Assembly (NCBI RefSeq): GCF_016811235.1
Contig: NZ_JAFBID010000021.1
Span: 1-64,000 of the forward strand
From: Microvirga arabica
Lineage (GTDB): Bacteria; Pseudomonadota; Alphaproteobacteria; Rhizobiales; Beijerinckiaceae
DNA length: 64,000 bases
Reading direction: 5' to 3'
Part shown: positions 52,183 through 64,000 of the stretch, piece by piece
How the letters are laid out: each line of letters starts with the position of its first letter
Numbering within the stretch: the first letter of the stretch is position 1
Translations under genes and position numbers: made by a program
The notes under the pieces: model-generated
Databases searched by the model: none
What the model was told of the DNA's origin: nothing
The model's input: only the letters and a program-made list of their open reading frames with translations

Positions 52183-52383
52183 GAGTGAGCAGAAAGGTGG
52201 AGGGATAATCTAAGACAGGGCCCGGAAAAGGAAACCGACAAAGGCCAAGCTTGAGCTACCCATAACGCGGTACGCTCCGGCTTGTTTCATCGGCCATGCT
52301 TCTTCATTGAAGCTTGGGACCTGAATTGAACCTGAAGCGTTTTGGTTAAGCTGCCGAGCGAGGCAGTTGTTTCGGAGATCGAC

Positions 52384-53370
52384 ATGGCGGTACTGGTGAC
52401 GGGCGGCGCGGGCTATATCGGCAGCCACATGGTGCTCGAGCTTCTGGATGCGGGCGAGACCGTGGTGGTGCTCGACAACCTGTCGACGGGGTTCCGCTGG
52501 GCAGTGCCGCAGGAGGCTACCTTCGTCACCGGCGACGTGAGCGACCAGGCCCTCGTGTCCAGCCTCATCGATGAGCACGGCATCGACAGCATCCTGCATT
52601 TTGCCGCCAAGATCGTGGTGCCGGAATCCGTCACGGATCCCTTGGGCTACTACTTCGGCAACACCGTGAAGACCCGGGCTCTCATCGAAACGGCGGTCCA
52701 GAAGGGCATCAAAAACTTCGTCTTTTCCTCCACGGCCGCCGTCTACGGCAATGCCGAGGCGCCCCTTCTGACCGAGGACATGCCGCTGGTGCCGATCAAC
52801 CCCTATGGCCGCAGCAAGCTTATGAGCGAATGGATGCTGCAGGATGCCCATGCGGCCCATGGGCTGCGCTATGCCATCCTGCGCTATTTCAACGTCGCCG
52901 GGGCCGACCCCAAGGGCCGCTCCGGCCAGTCGACCCCGCAGGCGACGCACCTCATCAAGGTGGCGGCTCAGGCCGCGCTCGGTCAGCGGCCTCATCTCGA
53001 CGTGTTCGGGACGGATTACGCGACCCCGGACGGCACCTGCGTGCGCGATTACATTCAGGTCAACGACCTCGCCCGGGCCCATCTCGTCGCTCTCCAGCAC
53101 CTGCGCAACGGCGGTGACTGCACGATCATGAATTGCGGCTATGGCCACGGCGCCTCGGTGCTGGAGGTCGTCGACGTGGTCAAGAAGGTTTCAGGCGTCG
53201 ATTTCGAGGTTCGCCTGAGCCCACGCCGGCCCGGCGATCCGGCCCAGCTCGTCGCTAAGGTCGACCGGATTCGTGAGCTCGGCTGGACGCCGCAGCACGA
53301 CGATCTGGAGGCCATTGTCGATCAGGCGCTGCGCTGGGAGCAGGCCCTGGCGGGTCGAAAAGCCGCATAG
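52384..53370 (+). CDS. galE: UDP-glucose 4-epimerase
   Basis: The 328-aa extended SDR has the NAD motif VTGGAGYIGSHMVLEL, the catalytic Ser-Tyr-Lys in FSSTAAVYG and NPYGRSKLM, and LRYFNVAGADPKGRSGQS. It interconverts UDP-glucose and UDP-galactose for surface polysaccharides. The start at 52384 follows GGAGAT; the frame is open 14 codons upstream. It is divergent from galU. Confidence 0.95.
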   Translation: MAVLVTGGAGYIGSHMVLELLDAGETVVVLDNLSTGFRWAVPQEATFVTGDVSDQALVSSLIDEHGIDSILHFAAKIVVPESVTDPLGYYFGNTVKTRALIETAVQKGIKNFVFSSTAAVYGNAEAPLLTEDMPLVPINPYGRSKLMSEWMLQDAHAAHGLRYAILRYFNVAGADPKGRSGQSTPQATHLIKVAAQAALGQRPHLDVFGTDYATPDGTCVRDYIQVNDLARAHLVALQHLRNGGDCTIMNCGYGHGASVLEVVDVVKKVSGVDFEVRLSPRRPGDPAQLVAKVDRIRELGWTPQHDDLEAIVDQALRWEQALAGRKAA

Positions 53371-53463
53371 GTCCCTACCTATAAGGCTAGCTGTCAACCG
53401 GCTGTTAACTCTCGTAGTGTCGCAATGGCAGGACGATCCGTCCTGTTTCCGTGAGCGACCCCT

Positions 53464-54681
53464 ATGCGCCAGCTTCTGGTGCGCCGCCTCTCCGGCGCCC
53501 TCCTTCTCGGTCTGAGCTTCACCACCGGTGTAGCGGTCATGGCATTGCCCGTTCAGGCGCAGGAAGCGTCCCAAGCCGGGTTCCAGCGCTTCGTGCAGGG
53601 ACTCTGGCCCGAGGCCAAGGCGCGGGGCGTCTCGCCGGCCACGTTCAACGAGGCGTTCCGGGACGTCGAGCCCGACGCCAAGATCATCGCGCTCACCAAG
53701 AAGCAATCCGAGTTCGTCCGGCCGATATGGGACTACATCAACGGCTCCATCTCGGCCGAGCGCCTGAAGCGCGGCCGGGACATGAATGCCGAATGGTCGA
53801 AGACCTTGGCCGCCGTCGAGAAGACCTACGGCGTCCCGCGCTCCGTCGTGCTCGGCGTCTGGGGCATGGAAACCAACTACGGCAGCTTCACCGGCTCGAT
53901 CTATGCCATCCGGGCTCTAGCGACCCTGGCCTATACCGGCTATCGGCCCGATTTCTTTCGGGAGGAGTTGCTCACCGCGCTCCAGATCCTCCAGCAGGGT
54001 CACGTCGACCGCTCCCGGATGCTCGGCTCCTGGGCCGGCGCCATGGGCCAGACCCAGTTCATGCCCTCGAGCTTCATGAAATACGCCGTCGACGGCAACC
54101 GGGACGGGGTGCGGGACATCTGGTCCTCGGTGCCGGACGCCATGGCGTCCACGGCCAATTACCTGCGCCAGCACGGCTGGGAGCCGGGGCTTCCCTGGGG
54201 CTTCGAGGTCCAGCTGCCGAAGGGATTCGACTTCCGCTACCTGAAGCTGAACTTCGCCCAGTGGCAGACCCTCGGCCTGCGCCGGGCCGACGGCAAGGCC
54301 ATGCCGCGGGCCGGCGAAGCCTCTCTGTTCCTGCCGGGCGGCGCGGGCGGTCCGGCCTTCCTGGTCACCAAGAACTACGATGTGATCAAGTCTTATAATT
54401 CCTCTGATGCCTATGCCATGGGCGTGGCGCATCTCGGCGACCGCCTCATGGGCGGGCAGCCGATCCAGGCCGCCTGGCCCAAGGAGCCCATGCTAGCCAA
54501 GGAGCAGCGCCAGGAATTGCAGGAGCGCCTGGCCCGTCTCGGCTTCTATGAGGGCGACACGGACGGCAAGTTCGGCTCCAAGACCCGGGAGGCCGTGCGG
54601 AACTTCCAGCTCCGGCGTGGTTTGATCCCAGATGGCTATGCGGATTATGCTGTCTTACGCGAATTGCGCGCGACCCGCTGA
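53464..54681 (+). CDS. Lytic murein transglycosylase, MltB family, with peptidoglycan-binding domain
   Basis: The 405-aa exported protein has a signal peptide (LSGALLLGLSFTTGVAVMAL, cleavage VQA-Q). The SLT_2/MltB catalytic domain has the catalytic Glu in GVWGMETNYG, followed by AGAMGQTQFMPSSFMKYAVD. A C-terminal PG_binding_1 domain comes next (LARLGFYEGDTDGKFGSKTR). It cleaves peptidoglycan between MurNAc and GlcNAc. There is no lipobox Cys, so it is soluble in the periplasm. Confidence 0.94.
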   Translation: MRQLLVRRLSGALLLGLSFTTGVAVMALPVQAQEASQAGFQRFVQGLWPEAKARGVSPATFNEAFRDVEPDAKIIALTKKQSEFVRPIWDYINGSISAERLKRGRDMNAEWSKTLAAVEKTYGVPRSVVLGVWGMETNYGSFTGSIYAIRALATLAYTGYRPDFFREELLTALQILQQGHVDRSRMLGSWAGAMGQTQFMPSSFMKYAVDGNRDGVRDIWSSVPDAMASTANYLRQHGWEPGLPWGFEVQLPKGFDFRYLKLNFAQWQTLGLRRADGKAMPRAGEASLFLPGGAGGPAFLVTKNYDVIKSYNSSDAYAMGVAHLGDRLMGGQPIQAAWPKEPMLAKEQRQELQERLARLGFYEGDTDGKFGSKTREAVRNFQLRRGLIPDGYADYAVLRELRATR

Positions 54682-54720
54682 CGGTACCGCCCTACGGCTC
54701 GACTCCAGGCCGGTCCGGCT

Positions 54721-54854
54721 AGCGCATCGTGCGGAAAAGTGGTCCCGGTTTTCGCTGGCGCGGCCCGCTGGGTCCGGTCCACACGATGCGCTTTCTGAGG
54801 ACTGAGCATCGGAATGACTCCAAAAGTGCAAATCCACTTTTGGGTCCGATGCTC
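54721..54854. repeat. Composite two-hairpin repeat, copy 1 (order A-B)
   Basis: Module A (54721-54792) has outer arms AGCGCATCGTG and CACGATGCGCT, with GCGGAAAAGTGG just inside. Module B (54804-54854) has arms GAGCATCGGA and TCCGATGCTC and inner arms CCAAAAGTG and CACTTTTGG. The same two modules occur in the opposite order and orientation at 62382-62488. Copy 1 has an enlarged, less self-complementary A interior. It lies in the 5' region of the SGNH protein gene and ends 17 nt before its ATG. Confidence 0.85.
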
Positions 54855-54870
54855 TAAGATGGAACCGCCT

Positions 54871-56115
54871 ATGAGAATAGTGCCGATCCTTCACCGCTTG
54901 ACACTGGCCCTGCTCCTGGGAGCAGGCGGGCTCGATGCTGCCCAGGCACAGTCCGGCTATTACCAGCAGCCGGCCTACCGGGATCAGCGGGCTTATCCCC
55001 CCGGCTACTACCCTGGAAAGCTCGTGCAGCCGGCCCAGCCCCAGCCGCAACAGGGCTTCAGCTTCAGGCGCTTCTTCGGTGCTCAGGAGCCCCCTGCGCC
55101 GGCGCGCGCTCCCGTCTCCAGGCCTCGCAGGTCCACGCCTCCGCCGGCAGCTGTCGTCAAGCAGGAGAAGCCGAAGGTCGATCCGAGCACCCATGTGGTG
55201 GTGTTCGGCGACGCTCTGGCGAGCTATGCCCGCCGGGGGCTCGACGCGCATTTCGAGGACGACCAGGATATCGCTGTGGTGTCCAAGGTCAGGAGCGACA
55301 CGAACCTCGTTCGCAGCGACCCGGCCGACTGGCCCAACTTCATCAAGGCCACCCTCGACGGGGGGCAGAAAACCTCTGTGGCCGTCGTCATGCTGGGCAC
55401 GAACGACCGGCAATCGATCCGCGACGGCGACGAGAGCGTGGAGCCCCTGTCGGACCGCTGGAGGGAACTCTACCGTCAGCGGATCGACGCGATCACGGGC
55501 GTTCTGAAGGAACGCAAGGTTCCCTTCGTGTGGATCGGCCTGCCGCCCATGAAGAACAGCAAGATTTCCGACGATCTTGTTGCCATGAACGAGATCTACA
55601 AGGAAAGCGTGCAGCGCAACGGCGGCGTCTATGTGGACATCTGGCCGGGCTTCGTGGACGAGGAGAACCGCTACACCGATACCGGACCGGACGTGGATGG
55701 TGATCCCACCAAGCTTCGCACCAACGAAGGCGTGTTCTTCACCCGGGCCGGCGCGCGGAAGGTCGCCTTCTTCGCCGATACGGAGATCAAGCGGGTTCTC
55801 GGACTCGGAGGAGCGGCCACGGCGGCCGCTCCCACGCAGATCGCACCGGCCGATGGTTCTTCCGCGCCCTCAGTCGAAGCGGCCTTGCCGCCCCCGCCGG
55901 ATGCCGCCACTCCGGCGGCCCTGCCGCAGAAGCCGCTTGTCGGCCCGGTTCTACCGCTGACCCGCCAGGAGGTGGCACCGGGCGGAGCGCTGGTGTCGGC
56001 ACCGCCGAAACTGACCGGCGACAATTCCTATACGGTCCAACGTGCGTTACGGGTGGGTATCGCGCCGGACTCGCGCGCCGGTCGTGCCGACGATTTCCGC
56101 TGGCCGAACCCATAA
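54871..56115 (+). CDS. DUF459/SGNH-hydrolase-like exported protein lacking catalytic Ser and His
   Basis: The 414-aa protein has a signal peptide (LTLALLLGAGGLDAAQAQ) and a Tyr/Pro/Gln-rich linker (residues 28-100). An SGNH-fold domain of the DUF459 type spans about 107-305, and a Pro/Ala-rich tail follows. Block I reads VVVFGDALASYARRG: Ala115 replaces the nucleophile Ser of GDS. Block III GTND (176-179) is intact. Block V reads NEGVFFTRAGARK, where DGxHFT is expected, so Phe289 replaces the catalytic His and Glu286 the Asp. It therefore looks catalytically inactive. The ATG at 54871 is chosen over ATG 54859. It may bind glycan near the transglycosylase, which is inference. Confidence 0.82.
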   Translation: MRIVPILHRLTLALLLGAGGLDAAQAQSGYYQQPAYRDQRAYPPGYYPGKLVQPAQPQPQQGFSFRRFFGAQEPPAPARAPVSRPRRSTPPPAAVVKQEKPKVDPSTHVVVFGDALASYARRGLDAHFEDDQDIAVVSKVRSDTNLVRSDPADWPNFIKATLDGGQKTSVAVVMLGTNDRQSIRDGDESVEPLSDRWRELYRQRIDAITGVLKERKVPFVWIGLPPMKNSKISDDLVAMNEIYKESVQRNGGVYVDIWPGFVDEENRYTDTGPDVDGDPTKLRTNEGVFFTRAGARKVAFFADTEIKRVLGLGGAATAAAPTQIAPADGSSAPSVEAALPPPPDAATPAALPQKPLVGPVLPLTRQEVAPGGALVSAPPKLTGDNSYTVQRALRVGIAPDSRAGRADDFRWPNP

Positions 56116-56133
56116 GGCGCGTTCAGGAACAAC

Positions 56134-56168
56134 AAAGCGGCGGCTCACCGACGTGAGCCGCCGCTTTT
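56134..56168. terminator. Bidirectional terminator between SGNH protein and gltD
   Basis: AAAGCGGCGGCTCAC (56134-56148) pairs perfectly with GTGAGCCGCCGCTTT (56153-56167) around CGAC, 15 bp, with T-runs on either strand (A-run before, TTTT after). It serves both convergent genes. Confidence 0.9.
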
Positions 56169-56190
56169 CATTTCTGGAGAGATCGTAGGC

Positions 56191-57612
56191 TTACACCGGC
56201 AAATTGCTTTCGCCCATCAGGAAGGTGTCGATGGAGCGGGCGGCCTGGCGGCCCTCGCGGATCGCCCACACCACCAGCGACTGGCCGCGGCGCATGTCGC
56301 CGGCCACGAATACCTTATCGTTCGAGGTCCTGTAGCTCCTGTCGTCGGCCACCACGTTGCCGCGGCGATCCATGGCGACGCCCGATTGCTCAAGCAGGCC
56401 TTCCTTCACCGAACCGGCGAAGCCGATGGCGATGAAGACGAGGTCGGCCTTCAGAATGAACTCGCTGCCGGGAATAGGCTGGCGCTTCTCGTCCACGCGG
56501 GCGCATTGCACGCCGGTCACGCGGCCCTTCTTGCCCTCGATCCCGAGCGTTGCTGCCTGGAACTCGCGCTCGGCGCCTTCCGCTTGGCTGGACGAGGTGC
56601 GCATCTTCGTCGGCCAGTAAGGCCACACGGTGAGCTTGTTCTCTTGCTCCGGCGGCTTGGGACGGATGTCGAGCTGGGTCACCGAGAGGGCGCCCTGGCG
56701 GAACGCGGTGCCGACGCAGTCGGAGGCCGTGTCGCCGCCGCCGATCACCACCACGTGCTTGCCGCCTGCAAGGATCGGCTCCTCGGTGACTTCCTCATGG
56801 CCCACGCGCTGGTTGGCCTGGGTGAGGTAAGGCATGGCGTAATAGACACCGGCGAGGTCCTGGCCCGGCAGGTTCGGATTCCGCGGATCCTCGGCACCAC
56901 CGGCGAAGAGCACCGCGTCGAACTCGTTGTGGAGCGAGGCGAAGCTGCGGTCGACGCCGATATTTACGCCGCAATGGAAGATCACGCCCTCGGCTTCCAT
57001 CTGCTTCACCCGGCGGTCGATGTGGTACTTCTCCATCTTGAAGTCCGGAATGCCGTAGCGCAGCAGGCCGCCGGGCTTGGCCTGACGCTCGAACACATGC
57101 ACCTCGTGACCGGCGCGGGCGAGCTGCTGGGCCGCCGCCATGCCGGCAGGGCCTGAGCCGATCACGGCCACGCGCTTGCCGGTCTGAATCTCGGCAGGCT
57201 CCGGCTTCACGAAGCCCATTTCCCAGGCCTTGTCGGCAATGGCCTGCTCGATGGTCTTGATGGTGACCGGCTGGTTCTCGAGGTTGAGCGTGCAGGCCTC
57301 CTCGCACGGCGCCGGGCAGATGCGGCCCGTGAACTCGGGGAAGTTGTTGGTGGTGTGGAGGTTGCGTGCAGCCTCCTCCCAATCGTCCTGCCAGACCAGG
57401 TCGTTCCAGTCAGGGATCTGGTTGTGCACCGGACATCCCGTCGGCCCGTGGCAGAAGGGGATGCCGCAATCCATGCAGCGTCCCGCCTGCTTGCGCAGAT
57501 CGTTGGTGTCGAGCGGCAGCGTGAACTCGCGGAAGTGGCGCACGCGCTCACCGGCGAGCTGATACTTCTGCTCCTGCCGGTCGTATTCGAGAAAGCCTGT
57601 GACCTTGCCCAT
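56191..57612 (-). CDS. gltD: Glutamate synthase (NADPH) small subunit
   Basis: The 473-aa flavoprotein passes electrons from NADPH to GltB. N-terminal cysteines for two Fe-S clusters are CMDCGIPFC and [11 protein letters not shown], then [12 protein letters not shown]. The FAD site is [20 protein letters not shown], the NADPH site is [15 protein letters not shown], and [18 protein letters not shown] is near the end. It follows gltB with a 20-nt gap, and AGGGG precedes the ATG. Confidence 0.96.
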   Translation of the reverse strand: MGKVTGFLEYDRQEQKYQLAGERVRHFREFTLPLDTNDLRKQAGRCMDCGIPFCHGPTGCPVHNQIPDWNDLVWQDDWEEAARNLHTTNNFPEFTGRICPAPCEEACTLNLENQPVTIKTIEQAIADKAWEMGFVKPEPAEIQTGKRVAVIGSGPAGMAAAQQLARAGHEVHVFERQAKPGGLLRYGIPDFKMEKYHIDRRVKQMEAEGVIFHCGVNIGVDRSFASLHNEFDAVLFAGGAEDPRNPNLPGQDLAGVYYAMPYLTQANQRVGHEEVTEEPILAGGKHVVVIGGGDTASDCVGTAFRQGALSVTQLDIRPKPPEQENKLTVWPYWPTKMRTSSSQAEGAEREFQAATLGIEGKKGRVTGVQCARVDEKRQPIPGSEFILKADLVFIAIGFAGSVKEGLLEQSGVAMDRRGNVVADDRSYRTSNDKVFVAGDMRRGQSLVVWAIREGRQAARSIDTFLMGESNLPV

Positions 57613-57632
57613 GGGTTTGCCCCTTACAATCC

Positions 57633-62351
<4,719 letters not shown>

Positions 62352-62962
62352 GGCAGATCCTTACATCCGAACGCGTCATCCGAGCATCGGGCCCAAAAGT
62401 GGATTTGCACTTTTGGGACTAACCCGATGCTCTGTTTCTACCCTGCGCATTGTGCGGAAAACCGGATCCACTTTTCCGCACAATGCGCTGTTTTTTGGGG
62501 CGGCTTTGAGGCCCGCCGGATGATCGGATCGTCCGGAGTGCCCGCCGCTTCTTCGGTCTTGTCGAGGGGTGGGTCCGGCAGGGGAGCCCGCTCCTCGCGG
62601 GCATCCTTTGGGCTTGAGTTCAGCCCAGAGTCGCCCGTTCCGCCCACGCTTTGCGGGCGGCTTTCGTGGTATCTCGTTTCGTTCGCGTGGTGCGAAGCAT
62701 CAACAAAACCCCAGGGCGTCAACGAAAGGGTGCAGGCACCCCAAAAGGGACAGCATCGCTGTCCTAATGAGTGCAAACTGCCAGAGTTTGTTGTAGGGCA
62801 CAAGTGGGTTTAGAAAAATTTTAGACAAAAGTTACAAGCCGGAGACTTAGGGTGTAACAAAAGCAGCTTTTCGACTCGTTCGGACGCAAGTCTCAACCGA
62901 TGGGTCAATGTTCTTGACATGTCGGCAACCTTCGCCAGGGTGCGCTCCCAAGGAGACAAGAA
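62352..62962. other. Intergenic region between gltB and the threonine aldolase gene
   Basis: These 611 nt hold the divergent promoters of gltB and the aldolase. Contents: the composite repeat at 62382-62488, then about 260 nt of GC-rich sequence with no convincing gene, and a 7-bp hairpin GGACAGC/GCTGTCC (62748-62764). An AT-richer stretch (about 62800-62870) and a TTGACA (62914-62919) that could be a -35 box follow. AGGAG at 62951 serves the aldolase. The short open frames here lack ribosome sites. Confidence 0.6.
62382..62488. repeat. Composite two-hairpin repeat, copy 2 (order B-A)
   Basis: Module B (62382-62432) has arms GAGCATCGGG and CCCGATGCTC with inner CCCAAAAGTG and CACTTTTGGG. Module A (62445-62488) is a perfect 17-bp stem, GCGCATTGTGCGGAAAA against TTTTCCGCACAATGCGC, with loop CCGGATCCAC. 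It is inverted relative to the copy at 54721-54854. It lies 30 nt upstream of the gltB start codon, so it is in the gltB leader or promoter. Confidence 0.88.
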
Positions 62963-64000
62963 ATGAACTTTGCGAGCGACAACATCGTGGGTGCCAGCGC
63001 GCCGGTTCTCCAGGCCATCGTGCAGGCCAATGCCGGGGCCATGGCGGCCTATGGGAACGACGAGATCTCGAAGCGGGTGAGGGCACGCTTCAGCGAGATC
63101 TTCGAGCGCGAGGTGTCCGTATTCTTCGCCGCTACCGGCACTGCCGCCAACGCCCTGGCTCTCTCGTCGGCCGTGCCGCCCTATGGCCTCTGCGTCTGTC
63201 ACCGGGAGGCTCACATCATCGACGACGAGTGCGGGGCGCCGGAATTCTTCATGCATGGCGCCAAGCTCGCCGGTCTGCCGGGCGTCGGTGCCAAGCTGAA
63301 GGCGGAAGATGTTAGCGCGTACCTGAACAGCTTGCCCAAGGCCGTGAAGCAGATGCCCCCGAAGGCTCTCTCGATCTCGCAGGTGAGCGAGGGCGGCCTC
63401 GTCTACAGCCTCGACGAACTGGCGGCTCTGGGCCAGGTCTGCCGCGAGCACGGCCTGTCCTTCCACATGGACGGCGCACGCTTCGCCAATGCCCTCGTGG
63501 CCCTCGGCTGCACACCGGCCGAGATGAACTGGAAGCAGGGCGTCGACATCTTGTCCTTCGGGGCTACCAAGAACGGCGGCCTCATGGCCGAAGCCATCGT
63601 GGTGTTCAAGCCCGAGCTGGCGGAGGCGCTCGACTACCGGTCCAAGCGCGCCGGTCAGATCATCTCCAAGGGCCGGCTGATTGCAGCCCAGTTCGAAGGC
63701 TACTTCGCGGAGGATCACTGGCTCGCCAATGCCCGCCATGCCAACAGCATGGCCAAGCTCCTCTCGGAGGGATTGATGCGGCTCCCCGGTGTGCGTCTCG
63801 CCTGGCCGACCGAGGCCAACGAGGTGTTCCCGATCATCCCGCAGCCCTTGAACCAGAGGCTTAAGGCAGCGGGCATCATCTACAACCCGTGGACCGACCT
63901 GAGCCTGCCTGAAGCCGAGCGGGTTGGGGAGAACGAGGTCCTGATCCGTCTCGTCGCCTCCTGGGCCACAAGAGAAGAGGATGTGCGCAAGCTCCTGGAA
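62963..64000 (+). CDS. ltaE: Low-specificity L-threonine aldolase, 3' end cut by window
   Basis: The 346 visible codons encode a fold-I PLP enzyme that splits L-threonine or allo-threonine into glycine and acetaldehyde. Motifs are MNFASDNIVGASAPVLQAI, an active-site loop AAYGNDEISKRV, EAHIIDDECGAPEFF, HMDGARFANALVALG and the PLP lysine in SFGATKNGGLMAEA. AGGAG lies eight nt before the ATG at 62963. No stop is reached; compared with the usual length only a few residues are missing. It diverges from gltB. Confidence 0.93.
   Translation, partial: MNFASDNIVGASAPVLQAIVQANAGAMAAYGNDEISKRVRARFSEIFEREVSVFFAATGTAANALALSSAVPPYGLCVCHREAHIIDDECGAPEFFMHGAKLAGLPGVGAKLKAEDVSAYLNSLPKAVKQMPPKALSISQVSEGGLVYSLDELAALGQVCREHGLSFHMDGARFANALVALGCTPAEMNWKQGVDILSFGATKNGGLMAEAIVVFKPELAEALDYRSKRAGQIISKGRLIAAQFEGYFAEDHWLANARHANSMAKLLSEGLMRLPGVRLAWPTEANEVFPIIPQPLNQRLKAAGIIYNPWTDLSLPEAERVGENEVLIRLVASWATREEDVRKLLE

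Noticed and set aside
62569-62796. A 75-codon open frame upstream of the threonine aldolase gene
   Set aside because: No ribosome site, Arg/Pro-rich, no similarity I recognise; more likely non-coding intergenic sequence.

Overview
The window is high-GC, densely coded chromosomal DNA of an alphaproteobacterium, most likely order Hyphomicrobiales (Rhizobiales) near Methylobacteriaceae/Microvirga. This is inferred from an ornithine decarboxylase - GNAT - homospermidine synthase polyamine locus, two fused TAXI-type TRAP transporters, COG0523/Azt zinc genes, two OpgG/OpgD paralogues, a very large fused indolepyruvate ferredoxin oxidoreductase, and several dispersed palindromic repeats of a kind common in this order. 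I see no phage, insertion sequence, CRISPR array or defence island. Most genes are housekeeping or nutrient-uptake genes.

Layout. 1-54: 3' part of an initiator tRNA. 0.4-3.6 kb: first TAXI-TRAP system. 3.7-5.2 kb: a DUF533/TerB-like protein and a secreted hypothetical. 5.4-9.1 kb: IlvD/Edd dehydratase, SDR and 2-hydroxyacid dehydrogenase (sugar-acid metabolism). 9.1-11 kb: TfoX C-domain protein, DMT exporter and MarR regulator. 11.1-13.7 kb: NMT1/THI5-like ABC importer. 13.9-15.5 kb: first OpgG/D. 15.5-21.3 kb: polyamine locus (leader RNA candidate, ODC, GNAT, MFS, homospermidine synthase, Smr-like protein). 21.3-27.5 kb: minus-strand WD40, COG0523 GTPase and AztABC zinc uptake genes, headed by a 55-residue His-rich membrane peptide. 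27.5-33.2 kb: second OpgG/D, divergent from the second TAXI-TRAP system with its DUF1850 gene. 33.3-36.6 kb: gamma-glutamyltransferase, NicO permease and DUF1007 protein. 36.8-41.6 kb: indolepyruvate oxidoreductase and aromatic aminotransferase. 41.7-50.2 kb: Ung, 5'-nucleotidase, HWE sensor kinase, HemH, inositol-phosphatase-like protein, SPFH/NfeD pair. 50.2-56.1 kb: KdsD, GalU, GalE, MltB-type transglycosylase and a degenerate SGNH protein. 56.2-62.4 kb: GltD and GltB. 63.0 kb to the end: a threonine aldolase cut by the window edge.

How genes work together. ODC makes putrescine and homospermidine synthase condenses two putrescines into homospermidine; the 640-nt leader in front of ODC is where a speF-type regulatory RNA is expected. 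The aminotransferase and the fused IOR form a two-step route from aromatic amino acids through arylpyruvates to aryl-acetyl-CoA. AztA/B/C with the His-rich peptide and the COG0523 GTPase make a zinc acquisition and allocation group. KdsD, GalU and GalE supply envelope sugar precursors next to a murein hydrolase. In both TAXI systems a hairpin lies between the binding-protein gene and the permease gene, which would allow excess binding protein.

Most interesting points: (1) the SGNH/DUF459 protein at 54871-56115 has Ala at the nucleophile position and Phe at the catalytic His position, so it looks like a pseudoenzyme; (2) the unlisted 55-aa His-rich peptide at the head of the zinc operon; (3) the structured ODC leader with a possible Shine-Dalgarno switch; (4) a nested palindrome and long inverted repeat upstream of IOR; (5) an 11-residue insertion in the EAA loop of an ABC permease; (6) composite two-hairpin repeats present in opposite orientation at 54.7 and 62.4 kb.
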